The notes: generated by a model not told the origin, from the sequence alone. A stretch of DNA of 51,421 nucleotides from Chitinophagaceae bacterium (GCA_021299955.1 JAJTFQ010000011.1:1-51421); one strand, 5' to 3'; shown: positions 19,250 to 29,261, counted from the stretch's first letter. A program made the numbers and translations.

Positions 19250-20017
19250 TCAGACATCCAGGTCCAGATATACCGGACAGTGATCGCTGTGTTTGACGTC
19301 CGGATATATGGCCGCCGATCTGAGTCCCGCCGCAAGGGACTCTGTCACATTGATGTAGTCGATCCTCCAGCCCTTATTCTGGAGTCGCACCGTAGGAAAA
19401 CGCTGGCTCCACCAGGTGAAGCGACCAGGGGAATCATCAAAATGTCGAAGCGAATCTTTCCATCCGCTGTCAAAGAAACGATCCATCCAGGCCCGCTCGC
19501 CGGGCAGAAATCCTGACGATTGCTTATTGCCCTTCGGATCGTGGATGTCTATTTCGCGATGGGCGATATTGTAGTCGCCACAAAGGATGACCTTGCTGCG
19601 CTCCCTGCGCAAGTCCGCCAGATAGGCATCTATCTCATCCAGCCACTGGTATTTATAACCCTGGCGCTCCTCCCCGGAAGTACCCGAAGGAAAATAGGCG
19701 TTGATGAGTCTGGTATCGCCAAAATCCAGCTGTATGACCCGGCCTTCTTCATCACTCTGTCCAAACCCATGGCCATACGTGACATGATCGGGCTTGCGCC
19801 GCGTGAATACCGCTACACCACTATATCCCCGCTTGCGCGCGCTGAACCAGTAGTCATGATATCCCAGTTCCTCAAAAGGTCTGATATCGATATTGTCGCG
19901 CTCGGCCTTGGTCTCCTGGATGCAGATCACATCCGCCGGATCCGTTGACAGCCACTCGATCAAACCCTTTTTGATGGCCGCACGAATTCCATTCACATTG
20001 TAACTGATGATCCTCAT
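19250..20017 (-). CDS. xth: Exodeoxyribonuclease III
   Basis: MRIISYNVNGIRAAIKKGLIEWL..ICIQETKAERDNID..LCGDYNIAHREIDIHDPKGN..HSDHCPVYLDLDV. Confidence 0.95.
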   Translation of the reverse strand: MRIISYNVNGIRAAIKKGLIEWLSTDPADVICIQETKAERDNIDIRPFEELGYHDYWFSARKRGYSGVAVFTRRKPDHVTYGHGFGQSDEEGRVIQLDFGDTRLINAYFPSGTSGEERQGYKYQWLDEIDAYLADLRRERSKVILCGDYNIAHREIDIHDPKGNKQSSGFLPGERAWMDRFFDSGWKDSLRHFDDSPGRFTWWSQRFPTVRLQNKGWRIDYINVTESLAAGLRSAAIYPDVKHSDHCPVYLDLDV

Positions 20018-20100
20018 GTAGTAAAATTAACACTTCAACCCTATCTTTATTACATGAGTCCATGCTGAAGAAGTCCCAGATCAGTCCTGAAAAAGACACC

Positions 20101-20406
20101 ATGTACATATATAACGTAACCAGCCTCGTACCGACCGACATTCACAGCGAATGGCTCGACTGGATGCGGACGGATCACATTCCCAGGGTGATCGCCACAG
20201 GTCTCTTCTCGCATCACCGGATCCTCCGCCTGAGGGATACCGATGAGTCTGATGGTGTGACCTATGCCGTGCAGTATTTCTGCAGCAGCCGGGAGGCTTA
20301 TGACCTGTACCTGTCGAAACATTCGACTTCCCTGCGACGGGAAGCCACGGAAAAGTGGTCCGAAGGTGTGGTTTCATTTCGGACATTGATGGAAGTTATC
20401 AACTGA
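20101..20406 (+). CDS. DUF4286 family protein
   Basis: MYIYNVTSLVPTDIHSEWLDWMRTDHIPRVIATGLFSHHRILRL. Confidence 0.75.
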   Translation: MYIYNVTSLVPTDIHSEWLDWMRTDHIPRVIATGLFSHHRILRLRDTDESDGVTYAVQYFCSSREAYDLYLSKHSTSLRREATEKWSEGVVSFRTLMEVIN

Positions 20407-20628
20407 ATGTGGAAAACAGGGTGGCTGAAAACCCTATGAAATCAGGGGTTTTGAGAATTTCCGACACGGAATTGAGTTCCGGCCGTTTCGGATTTCAGCC
20501 TGAAATGCAGTGATATCAAGGGTTTCAAGGCATTTCACTTTTCATTTATATATGAAGGTTTTTCATATGTGCGCTGGAATCATTGACTGGCGTGGATTAC
20601 AGCGTTCACATCCGGTGGATTCATTAAA

Positions 20629-20659
20629 TTTTGTCAAATGAAAAAAGCCTCTAAATTTG
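20629..20659 (+). promoter_or_regulatory. Bacteroidota-type promoter for the HU gene
   Basis: TTTTG (20629-20633), 18 nt, TAAATTTG (20652-20659). Confidence 0.6.
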
Positions 20660-20690
20660 CCCGAACAGTCACTATTTAAATCACTCTACC

Positions 20691-20960
20691 ATGAACAAAT
20701 CAGATTTGATCGCCAAGATCGCGGAAGACGCCGAAATTTCGAAGAAGGAGGCCAATGACGCCCTCGATTCATTCATCCAGGCCGTTACCAAGACGCTGAA
20801 AGGCGGTGGTAAGGTTACCCTCGTGGGCTTCGGTACTTTCTCTGTCACCAAGCGTGCCGCCCGCAAAGGCCGCAACCCGCAAACCGGTGCTGAGATCAAG
20901 ATCAAGGCCAAGAAGATCGCCAAATTCAAGGCTGGAAAGGAACTCTCCGAGAAGATCTAA
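20691..20960 (+). CDS. HU family DNA-binding protein
   Basis: [61 protein letters not shown]. Confidence 0.96.
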   Translation: MNKSDLIAKIAEDAEISKKEANDALDSFIQAVTKTLKGGGKVTLVGFGTFSVTKRAARKGRNPQTGAEIKIKAKKIAKFKAGKELSEKI

Positions 20961-20981
20961 GGGAATCCAATCCCTGATCAG

Positions 20982-21018
20982 AAGCAAATCACACAATGTG
21001 GTTTGCTTTTTTTATTTT
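20982..21018 (+). terminator. Rho-independent terminator after HU
   Basis: aagcaaatcacacaatgtggtttgctttttttattttt. Confidence 0.8.
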
Positions 21019-21046
21019 TGCAGTACAACAAAATAAATCGACCATC

Positions 21047-21175
21047 ATGGGAAGAGGTGATAAGAAAACCAAGAAAGGAAAAATTTTCAAGGGATCTTTC
21101 GGTAAGTCGCGTTCTGCGCGTCCGCACGTCGCCAAGCGCAACGCTGCAAAGGCTGCCGCTCCCGCATCGAACTGA
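21047..21175 (+). CDS. 30S ribosomal protein THX (absent from the supplied ORF track because of size)
   Basis: ATG..TGA, 42 aa: MGRGDKKTKKGKIFKGSFGKSRSARPHVAKRNAAKAAAPASN. Confidence 0.9.
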   Translation: MGRGDKKTKKGKIFKGSFGKSRSARPHVAKRNAAKAAAPASN

Positions 21176-21215
21176 TTGATCAACCCGATCGTTTCTGACC
21201 GACCAAGGCTCCACC

Positions 21216-21866
21216 TCAGGGTGCGAGCCTTGTTAATTTCCAGCCTTCTCCATCCTGCAGATCATACCGGATGCGGTCGTGCAGGCGGCTGGGGCGGCCC
21301 TGCCAAAATTCCAGCATGACGGGTTTGAGACGATATCCACCCCAGTGCGGGGGCCTGTAGATCGGCGTGTCGCTGAAGCGTTCGGATATCTCGGCAATGT
21401 TGCGGTCGAGGATCTCGCGCGACTCAATGGTCTTTGACTGCGGGGAGGCCCAGGCACCGATCCGGCTACCTTCAGGCCGTGCGTTGAAATAGGTATCACT
21501 CTCTTCCGAACTGACCCGTTCACAAACACCTTCGATCCTGATCTGTCGCTCCAGTTCCTTCCAGAAGAAGAGCAGGCTTGCCTTGGGATGCTCTGTCAGT
21601 TCCCGGCCTTTACGGCTCTCATAGTTGGTATACCACACAAAGCCGTGATCGTCGTATCCCTTCAGCAACACGATCCGGCTTCCGGGAAATCCGGATGTTG
21701 AGAGGGTCGACAGGGTCATGGCATTGACTTCATCAATGTCTGCCTTGAGCGCTTCCGCCCACCATCTGTCGAACTGGCGGAAGGGATCCGAATGGACATC
21801 AGATTCCGAGAGGGATTCACGCATGTACTCACGACGGATCGAAGAAATGGATGCATCCTGATGCAT
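21216..21866 (-). CDS. pdxH: Pyridoxamine 5'-phosphate oxidase
   Basis: IRREYMRESLSESDVHSDPFRQFDRWWAEA..GFVWYTNYESRKGRELTEHPKASLLFFW..RIGAWASPQSK..HWGGYRLKP..EFWQGRPSRLHDRIRY; internal start assumed. Confidence 0.94.
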   Translation of the reverse strand: MHQDASISSIRREYMRESLSESDVHSDPFRQFDRWWAEALKADIDEVNAMTLSTLSTSGFPGSRIVLLKGYDDHGFVWYTNYESRKGRELTEHPKASLLFFWKELERQIRIEGVCERVSSEESDTYFNARPEGSRIGAWASPQSKTIESREILDRNIAEISERFSDTPIYRPPHWGGYRLKPVMLEFWQGRPSRLHDRIRYDLQDGEGWKLTRLAP

Positions 21867-21923
21867 GATATGTGGATTGAGGGGAATCTCGGCAATGATC
21901 TTAGCAAACACGGATGGGGCGTT

Positions 21924-22634
21924 TCAATTCACCAGTGTGCCTACTTTTTCTCCCATGATCACGCGCTTGAGGTTGCCGGGTTCGTTCATGTCGAATACGA
22001 TGATGGGCAGGTTGTTTTCCTGGCATAGCGTGAAGGCTGTCATGTCCATGATCTTCAGGTTCCGGTCGATGCATTCACGGAAGCTGATGGTATCATACTT
22101 GGTGGCGTGGGGATCCTTCTCGGGATCGGCGGAGTACACACCATTCACCCGGGTACCTTTCAGGATGATATCGGCACCGATCTCGACCGCACGCAGGGAT
22201 CCGGCCGTGTCGGTCGTAAAATACGGATTTCCGGTGCCAGCACCAAAGATCACGACCCGGCCTTTCTCGAGATGCCTGATCGCGCGGCGGCGGATATAGG
22301 CCTCCGCAACGCCTTCCATCTTGAGGGCGCTCATCAGCCGCGTATAGACGCTCAACTTTTCCAGCATCGCCTGCATGGCCATACCGTTGATCACTGTCGC
22401 CAGCATGCCCATGTAGTCGCCGTGTGCCCTTTCGATCCCGGTCTCGGACTCGTTCATCCCCCGGTAGATATTCCCACCGCCGATGACAATGGCCACTTCA
22501 ACACCCGACTGTACTATGGATTTCACTTCCTGAGCGTATTGGCCGATTACGGCGGGATCCAGACCGAAGCTGTTCTGACCCATCAGTGATTCGCCCGACA
22601 ATTTCAGCAGGACACGTTTATAGACTGGCTTCAT
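21924..22634 (-). CDS. pyrH: Uridylate kinase
   Basis: [28 protein letters not shown]; start at 22634 supported by TACCTTTG ending 4 nt upstream. Confidence 0.95.
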   Translation of the reverse strand: MKPVYKRVLLKLSGESLMGQNSFGLDPAVIGQYAQEVKSIVQSGVEVAIVIGGGNIYRGMNESETGIERAHGDYMGMLATVINGMAMQAMLEKLSVYTRLMSALKMEGVAEAYIRRRAIRHLEKGRVVIFGAGTGNPYFTTDTAGSLRAVEIGADIILKGTRVNGVYSADPEKDPHATKYDTISFRECIDRNLKIMDMTAFTLCQENNLPIIVFDMNEPGNLKRVIMGEKVGTLVN

Positions 22635-22675
22635 GCTGCAAAGGTACGAAGAATTCGGCCTGGTCGGAGGGCTCA

Positions 22676-22714
22676 AAAACACAAGGCCGTCAGGGATATC
22701 CTGACGGCCTTGTG
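22676..22714 (-). terminator. Terminator after tsf
   Basis: Stem acaaggccgtcagg / cctgacggccttgt (22681-22694 / 22700-22713), followed on the minus strand by GTTTTTG. Confidence 0.75.
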
Positions 22715-22749
22715 AAAGTATATGTGCAAGTCGGTGAATCTTTCGGAGA

Positions 22750-23583
22750 TCAACCGAGTGCGATACGCTTGAATGAGAGTACTTTCAGATCCTTGTCGAC
22801 GGATTTGAGATAATCTCCGACGGACTGGCCACCATCTTTCACGAAAGCCTGGGCGAGGAGTGTGCTTTCCTTGAAGAAGGCGTTGAGTTTCCCTTCGGCG
22901 ATCTTGGCGATCATCTCCTGGGGTTTGCCGGCCATCTTGGGATCGTTCTGGATCTGATCGATAACGATGGACCTTTCGCGCTCGACCACTTCCGCAGGTA
23001 CGGAAGCAGGATCTACTGCGACAGGGTTCATAGCGGCGATCTGCATAGCCACATCCTTACCTGCTTCTGACTGGGCGGCGTTCATGCCGACGAGCACACC
23101 CATACGATTGGCACCATGGATGTAAGAGGCCACAAATTCAGCGTCAATGCGCTCGAATTTGGTAACGCCGATCTTTTCGCCGATGCTCGCGAGCTTGTCG
23201 TTCACGAGGTCTGCCACTTTTACGCCGTTGATCTCAACCTGATTGAGCTCATCGACACTCTTGACGTTGGCGCCGATGGCGGCGTCGAGGATGGTCTGTG
23301 CGAAGGCGACGAAGTCGGCATTCTTGCTGACGAAGTCGGTTTCGCAACTGATGCAGAGGGCGATGCCCGTCTTGTTATCTGCGGTGGTCCTGGCCAGGAT
23401 CACACCTTCCTTAGCGTCGCGGTCGCCACGCAGGGCGGCCACTTTCTGGCCTTTTTTACGCAGCCAGTCGACGGCGGCTTCCATGTCGCCATCTGTTTCG
23501 GTGAGGGCTTTACGGCAATCCATCATGCCGGCGCCGGTCATCTGGCGCAGTTTGTTGATATCTGCAGCGGTGATCGTTGACAT
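22750..23583 (-). CDS. tsf: Translation elongation factor Ts
   Basis: [42 protein letters not shown]. Confidence 0.97.
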   Translation of the reverse strand: MSTITAADINKLRQMTGAGMMDCRKALTETDGDMEAAVDWLRKKGQKVAALRGDRDAKEGVILARTTADNKTGIALCISCETDFVSKNADFVAFAQTILDAAIGANVKSVDELNQVEINGVKVADLVNDKLASIGEKIGVTKFERIDAEFVASYIHGANRMGVLVGMNAAQSEAGKDVAMQIAAMNPVAVDPASVPAEVVERERSIVIDQIQNDPKMAGKPQEMIAKIAEGKLNAFFKESTLLAQAFVKDGGQSVGDYLKSVDKDLKVLSFKRIALG

Positions 23584-23595
23584 AGCGTGTAAAGC

Positions 23596-23622
23596 GTCCC
23601 CGCCGGAGCGGGGACTTTTTTT
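23596..23622 (+). terminator. Terminator-like hairpin facing the + strand in the rpsB-tsf gap
   Basis: gtccccgc-cgga-gcggggac followed by ttttttt. Confidence 0.6.
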
Positions 23623-23679
23623 ATCGTTATGGTATGCGTTGTGGGATCGGTTGCGGATCGTTCAGACCCGGCCATCCGG

Positions 23680-24564
23680 TTATTTCTTCAGGGCCGGTCT
23701 GCGACCGCCGCCGCCGGGTCCTGCGACCCTGCGCTTGGGCTGAGCCTTGGCACCGGCTCCGCCTCCGCCTCCGCGGCGTGCTCCGCTGCGGTCTTCGTCC
23801 TCTTCGAGGGCGAAGCGCGGCGACTTGTCATCTCCATCTTCGTCTTCCTCACTCTCTTCCGAGCGCTCGGCCTGGCGTTCAGCGAGACCTTCTGCGATGG
23901 CGGCGGTGATATAGTTGGCGATGATGGCGATGGACTTGGTAGCGTCGTCGTTGGAGGGTACGGGGAAGTCTACCTTGTTCGGATCGCAGTTGGTGTCCAC
24001 CATCCCGAAGGTGGTGATGCCCAGGCGCTTGGCTTCGGAGAGGGCGATGTGCTCATGTCCGATGTCGATGATGAACAATGCGGCCGGAACCCTGCCCAGC
24101 TGGGCGATACCACCGAGGACCTTATCCATCTTGTCGCGATCGCGGGCAAGCTGCAGGCGCTCCTTCTTCGTGATGTTATCGAAGCTGCCATCCGTCAGCA
24201 TCTTCTCAATGCTCTGCATCTTCTTGACACTCTTGCGAACGGTGTTGAAGTTGGTGAGCATTCCACCCAGCCAGCGCTCTGTTACATAGGGCATGCCTAC
24301 GCGCTTAGCGCACTCGGTGACGATCTCTTTGGCTTGCTTCTTGGTGCCGACAAACATGATCTTACGACCCTGCTTGGCGATGCTCTTCAACGCAGAGGCA
24401 GTTTCCTGCAGGCAGTCAACGGTCTTGTTCAGATCGATGATATGAATACCCTTCTTCTCCGCATAGATATACGGCAGCATTTTCGGATTCCACTTCTTAC
24501 GCAGGTGACCGAAATGCACACCCGCTTCCAATAACTGCTGTTGTAATGAAGTGTTGCTTTCCAT
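23680..24564 (-). CDS. rpsB: 30S ribosomal protein S2, with acidic then Gly/Arg-rich C-terminal tail
   Basis: LLEAGVHFGHLRKKWNPKMLPYIYAEKKGIHIIDLNKT; tail RSEESEEDEDGDDKSPRF..RSGARRGGGGGAGAKAQPKRRVAGPGGGGRRPALKK. Confidence 0.97.
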   Translation of the reverse strand: MESNTSLQQQLLEAGVHFGHLRKKWNPKMLPYIYAEKKGIHIIDLNKTVDCLQETASALKSIAKQGRKIMFVGTKKQAKEIVTECAKRVGMPYVTERWLGGMLTNFNTVRKSVKKMQSIEKMLTDGSFDNITKKERLQLARDRDKMDKVLGGIAQLGRVPAALFIIDIGHEHIALSEAKRLGITTFGMVDTNCDPNKVDFPVPSNDDATKSIAIIANYITAAIAEGLAERQAERSEESEEDEDGDDKSPRFALEEDEDRSGARRGGGGGAGAKAQPKRRVAGPGGGGRRPALKK

Positions 24565-24600
24565 CTTGATGATTGTATGATGAAATGAATAAAGTTTGTA

Positions 24601-24990
24601 TTAGCGCTTGCTGAACTGGTAGCTGCGGCGTGCCTTCTTCTTACCGAACTTCTTACGTTCGACGCCTCTCGGATCGCGACGGAGCAGACCGGCGGCCTTG
24701 AGCACCGGACGCCATTCGGCATTGATCTCGATCAACACACGGGAGATCCCGAGCTTGGCGGCTTCGGCCTGACCTTTCTTACCACCGCCGGTGGCGTTGA
24801 TGACGACATCGAACTTGTCAGTGGCCTCGATCGCCTTTAACGGCATCTCCACCTGGTTCTGCAGATACACCTGCGGGAAGTATGCCTTGTAGTCGAGGTC
24901 GTTCACCTTGATGTTGCCTTCACCTTTCGTCATGAAAACCCTGGTAACGGCTTCCTTACGACGACCGACGGCATTTTTTTGCTTTTCCAT
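24601..24990 (-). CDS. rpsI: 30S ribosomal protein S9
   Basis: GRRKEAVTRVFMTKGEGNIKVNDL..GLLRRDPRGVERKKFGKKKARRSYQFSKR. Confidence 0.97.
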   Translation of the reverse strand: MEKQKNAVGRRKEAVTRVFMTKGEGNIKVNDLDYKAYFPQVYLQNQVEMPLKAIEATDKFDVVINATGGGKKGQAEAAKLGISRVLIEINAEWRPVLKAAGLLRRDPRGVERKKFGKKKARRSYQFSKR

Positions 24991-25016
24991 CTATCTGTTT
25001 TTTGGAATCTTTTGAA

Positions 25017-25460
25017 TCAGAATTTGAAAGGGACCGGCTGTTGTGCGCTGTGCGGATGTTCGCCACCTACGTACACGAAAAGCTTCTTGTACATCTGACG
25101 ACCCAGGCGATTCTTCGGCAACATGCCCTTCACGGCGTGCTCGACGATCACTTCCGGACGACGTTTCATGACATCCTTTGCGATCGCGATCTTCTGGCCG
25201 CCGGGATAGCCGGATACCGTCTGGTATTCCTTCTCATCCATCTTGTTACCTGTGAAGACCATCTTCTCGCAGTTGATCACGATCACGTAATCTCCGCAGT
25301 CGACGTGAGGAGAATAGTAGGCCTTGTTTTTGCCACGCAACACATGTGCGATCTTGCTGCAAATCCGGCCCACAGTTTGATTGGTCCCGTCCACAACGAA
25401 CCATTTGCGTTGCACGGAAGCTGCATTTGCATGCTTTGTGGTGAAATGTAGTTTACTCAT
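25017..25460 (-). CDS. rplM: 50S ribosomal protein L13
   Basis: VVDGTNQTVGRICSKIAHVLRGKNKAYYSPHVDCGDYVIVINCEK. Confidence 0.97.
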   Translation of the reverse strand: MSKLHFTTKHANAASVQRKWFVVDGTNQTVGRICSKIAHVLRGKNKAYYSPHVDCGDYVIVINCEKMVFTGNKMDEKEYQTVSGYPGGQKIAIAKDVMKRRPEVIVEHAVKGMLPKNRLGRQMYKKLFVYVGGEHPHSAQQPVPFKF

Positions 25461-25557
25461 AAAAAAATTTAAGGGGTTGTCCCCCGGTTCTCAATCACCG
25501 GCCGCCATCCCGGCAGGAGCCCCGCCGGATACTTCCCGGCAAGGGAGCGCAAAGGTA
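25461..25557 (-). promoter_or_regulatory. rplM promoter -7 box and structured GC-rich 5' leader
   Basis: TACCTTTG (complement of 25550-25557), then GCCGG..CCGGC and GGGGGACAACCCC hairpins before the ATG. Confidence 0.4.
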
Positions 25558-25727
25558 CCTCATTCCATTGCGACTTACCAAGGATTTTCATCATTATTTT
25601 TTTAGGGACCCTTGCAAGTGGTTGATTTACAATAAATATTTTGACACATAATTTACATGCATCCTCAAAAGCCGCGCCCTTTCAGGGGTTGCGCCCATTT
25701 TTCCACGCAATTGGCTACTTTCAGGGC

Positions 25728-28700
25728 ATGAGAAAGCTACTCCCTTTCCTACTCATCTCCCTGGTCTCCTGCCATTCGGAGAACACCCGGTTCCGGGCAC
25801 TGGGTTCCACGGAGACCGGCATCACCTTCGAAAATCGCATCGATGACAAGGCGGAACTGAATATCCTCAACTACGAATACCTCTACAATGGCGGTGGCGT
25901 CGGCATTGGCGACCTGAACGGAGATTCGCTGCCGGACATCTTCTTCAGCGGAAACCGCGTGTCCAACAAGCTTTATCTCAACCGCGGAAACCTCCGATTT
26001 GATGATGTGACCGCAGCAGCCGGCGTCGGAGGATTCGGACGCTGGAGCAAGGGCGTCTCCTTTGTGGACATCAACCAGGACGGCAAAACCGATATCCACG
26101 TCTGCGCCGCCGTCCTGCCCGATGCCGCCGCCCGCCGGAACATGCTCTTCGTCAATCAGGGAAATGATCCGAAGACCGGAATTCCCTCCTTCCTGGACCT
26201 GGCCGGGGAATACGGACTCGCAGACACCTCCAGCACCCAGATGGCAGGGTTCTTTGACTACGACAACGACGGTGACCTAGATGTTTACCTGCTTGTCAAT
26301 GACCTCGACGGCACCTATCCCAACGAATTCAGACCCATCCGGAAGGATGGCTCCTGGCCCAATACCGACAAGCTTCTGGAAAACAAGTTCGATACGGTGC
26401 TCGGTCATCCGGTATTCCATGACGTATCTCGCAAGGCCGGTATCCTGATCGAAGGACATGGCCTTGGACTGGCCATTGCAGACATCGATCAGGACGGATG
26501 GAAAGATATCTACGTCGGCAACGACTACCTGTCCAATAATATCCTCTACATCAACAATCGCAATGGCACCTTCACCGACCGTGCGGCCGATTACTTCCGG
26601 CATACCAGTCGCAATGCCATGGGCAACGATATTGCCGACATCAACAACGACGGACTGGCGGACATCATCGAAATGGACATGATGCCGGAAGACAATTACC
26701 GCCAGAAGATGATGTACAACGATATTTCCTATCAGACCTTTCAGAACTCGGACCGTTTCGGATACATTTACCAGTACCCACGCAACACGCTGCAACTCAA
26801 CCGCGGACTGGCCGACAGCGGCGGCATTCCGCTATTCAGCGAGATCGCATACTACAGCGGCGTGGCCCATACCGACTGGAGCTGGGCCCCGCTGCTGGTG
26901 GATGCCGACAATGACGGATGGCGCGACCTGCTCGTCAGCAACGGACTGCCCAGGGATATGTCAGACCTGGACTTCATGGCCTACCGGAAAGACGCCGTGC
27001 AAAAAGTGCCACTGGCTGAAGTGCTGGAGAAGGTACCCGTCGTCAAGATCCCAAACTATGCATTCCGGAACAACGGCGACCTGACCTTCTCAAATGTCTC
27101 CCGCGACTGGGGATGGGATATGCCAACCTATTCCGCCGGCATGGCCACCGGTGATCTGGACGGCGACGGCGATCTGGATGTGGTCATCAACAACACGAAC
27201 ATGCCCGCAACCGTAATGGAAAACCGAACGGCCCAATCAGACAAGCCCGCTCACCACCTGCGCATCCGCCTGAAGGGAGCACCGGGCAACCTGCAGGGAT
27301 GGGGCGCACGTATCGATATCCATCATGGCGGCATGCGACAGTCTGCGGAACATACCCCCTTCCGCGGCTACCTGTCGAGCGTAGAGGACATCCTCCATTT
27401 CGGACTGGGCGATCACGGGAAGATCGACAGCCTGATCATCCGGTGGCCTGATGGACGGATACAGCGCCTGCTGGATATTCCGGCCGATCAAACCCTCGAT
27501 CTGGACATCAGAAAGGCGGCATCGGTAACGGAAACCACTCAGAAAAAGACCATGCCCTGGTTCAGTGAAGCCGGCGTCGCCTCCGGACTGGACATCCCGT
27601 TCCGGGAGATCGATTTCATCGATTTCAACATACAGCGGCTGCTGCCCCGCAAACTCACACGCTTCGGCCCCTCCCTGGCGGTAGGCGATCTCAATGGAGA
27701 TGGTCTCGACGATCTCGTCACGGGCGGTGTCTCACCCTTCGCCGCAAGCCTGCACTTCCAACAGCCCGACGGACGCTTCATCCACCGCAAACTCCGGGAT
27801 GACGAACAAGATCCGCAAGCCTGGGATGATGGCGGCATATCATTGTTCGATGCTGACAGCGATGGGGACCTTGACATGTACATTGCTGCCGGAGGTGCGG
27901 AAAATCCTCCGCAGTCGAAACACTATGTTGACCATTTCTACCGGAACGACGGAAAGGGCGCATTCACGGAGTTGCAACTAACGGTAACGAATAACCGAAT
28001 TGCCAAAGGCTCCCTCGCAGCACATGATTATGACGGCGACGGCGATATCGATCTCTTCGTTGCCGGCCGAACGGTACCCGGGGCCTATCCGTCCGCCACC
28101 AGCAGCATGCTCTACCGGAATGACAGTCGCGACGGACAGATCGAATTCACCGACATCACGCAGGAAGCTGCGCCGGAACTCCAGATGATCGGAATGGTCA
28201 GCAGTGCGGTCTGGTCCGATGCTGACCTCGATGGTCGGGCAGACCTGCTGTTGGCGATGGACTGGGGACCGGTACGGATGCTGCGCAACGATGGCCGGAG
28301 GCTGACGCTCACTCCCACCAATATGGACGGACTGAACGGCTGGTGGAACAGCCTGACAGCGGCAGACATCGACAATGACGGAGACATGGATTATGTTGCC
28401 GGGAACTTCGGCATGAACGGCTACCTCAAGCCTTCGAAATCGGAGCCTGTGCATGCCTGGTTCCATGATTTCGACCGGAACGACCGGCCGGATGCGGTAT
28501 TCAGTTCCTTCCTGCCAGCCCGCACCGGTGGTGAGCGGGCTGAGTTTCCCATCGCCGGACGCGATGAATTCATCCGGGAGATGAGTCCGATGAAGGCCCG
28601 CTTCACCAACTATGATGCGTATGCCCGATCGACGATCGAGGAGGTATTGATGCCGGACACCCTGGCCATCGCACAGAAATGGACCGCAACGCAGTTTCGG

Positions 28701-29261
28701 ACGGGATGGTTCGAAAACAAGGGCGGGCTTCGGTTCAGCTTCCATCCACTCCCGGCGGAGGCCCAGTTCGCACCGGTTTACGGCCTGTTGGCCCGTGACC
28801 TCGACGGGGACGGATGGACCGATCTGGTGCTTAATGGCAATGACTACTCCATGTCCCCCATGTTGGGGAGATACGATGCTTTCCGGGGCCTTGTCCTCAA
28901 AGGTGGACCGGAAGGACGTTTCACGCCCCTCAGCCCGGCTGCATCCGGCTTTCATGTGCCCGGGGATGGAAAAGCGCTGGTCGATCTGCGGATCGGTGGA
29001 CAGCATACGCTGCTGGCATCGGAGAACACCGGCTATCTGCGCGTGTTTCGGAACCTGAACAGTACCCTGAAACATACACCCCTGGATGCACGTGCCGCTG
29101 CAGCGTTGGTAACACTCGCCGACGGCAGGATACGAAGGGAGGAATTCGGGCGTGGTGCCGGTTTTCTATCCCAGACCGCCCGGTTGCTGCTGACGGGAAG
29201 CAACGTCAAGATCGTGGAGGTGACCGATGCCAAGGGTCGCTTAATTTTGCGTCTGCCATGA
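25728..29261 (+). CDS. VCBS/FG-GAP repeat lipoprotein with ASPIC/UnbV domain
   Basis: Lipobox LLISLVSC; many DxDxDG repeats (DLNGDSLPDIFF, DYDNDGDLDVYL, DIDQDGWKDIYV); UnbV-like GWGARIDIHHGGMRQSAEHTPFRGYLSSVEDILHFGLG. Confidence 0.9.
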   Translation: MRKLLPFLLISLVSCHSENTRFRALGSTETGITFENRIDDKAELNILNYEYLYNGGGVGIGDLNGDSLPDIFFSGNRVSNKLYLNRGNLRFDDVTAAAGVGGFGRWSKGVSFVDINQDGKTDIHVCAAVLPDAAARRNMLFVNQGNDPKTGIPSFLDLAGEYGLADTSSTQMAGFFDYDNDGDLDVYLLVNDLDGTYPNEFRPIRKDGSWPNTDKLLENKFDTVLGHPVFHDVSRKAGILIEGHGLGLAIADIDQDGWKDIYVGNDYLSNNILYINNRNGTFTDRAADYFRHTSRNAMGNDIADINNDGLADIIEMDMMPEDNYRQKMMYNDISYQTFQNSDRFGYIYQYPRNTLQLNRGLADSGGIPLFSEIAYYSGVAHTDWSWAPLLVDADNDGWRDLLVSNGLPRDMSDLDFMAYRKDAVQKVPLAEVLEKVPVVKIPNYAFRNNGDLTFSNVSRDWGWDMPTYSAGMATGDLDGDGDLDVVINNTNMPATVMENRTAQSDKPAHHLRIRLKGAPGNLQGWGARIDIHHGGMRQSAEHTPFRGYLSSVEDILHFGLGDHGKIDSLIIRWPDGRIQRLLDIPADQTLDLDIRKAASVTETTQKKTMPWFSEAGVASGLDIPFREIDFIDFNIQRLLPRKLTRFGPSLAVGDLNGDGLDDLVTGGVSPFAASLHFQQPDGRFIHRKLRDDEQDPQAWDDGGISLFDADSDGDLDMYIAAGGAENPPQSKHYVDHFYRNDGKGAFTELQLTVTNNRIAKGSLAAHDYDGDGDIDLFVAGRTVPGAYPSATSSMLYRNDSRDGQIEFTDITQEAAPELQMIGMVSSAVWSDADLDGRADLLLAMDWGPVRMLRNDGRRLTLTPTNMDGLNGWWNSLTAADIDNDGDMDYVAGNFGMNGYLKPSKSEPVHAWFHDFDRNDRPDAVFSSFLPARTGGERAEFPIAGRDEFIREMSPMKARFTNYDAYARSTIEEVLMPDTLAIAQKWTATQFRTGWFENKGGLRFSFHPLPAEAQFAPVYGLLARDLDGDGWTDLVLNGNDYSMSPMLGRYDAFRGLVLKGGPEGRFTPLSPAASGFHVPGDGKALVDLRIGGQHTLLASENTGYLRVFRNLNSTLKHTPLDARAAAALVTLADGRIRREEFGRGAGFLSQTARLLLTGSNVKIVEVTDAKGRLILRLP

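Noticed and set aside
27978-29075. 365-aa minus-strand ORF antisense to the VCBS gene
   Set aside because: Antisense to well-supported repeats; no recognisable domain.
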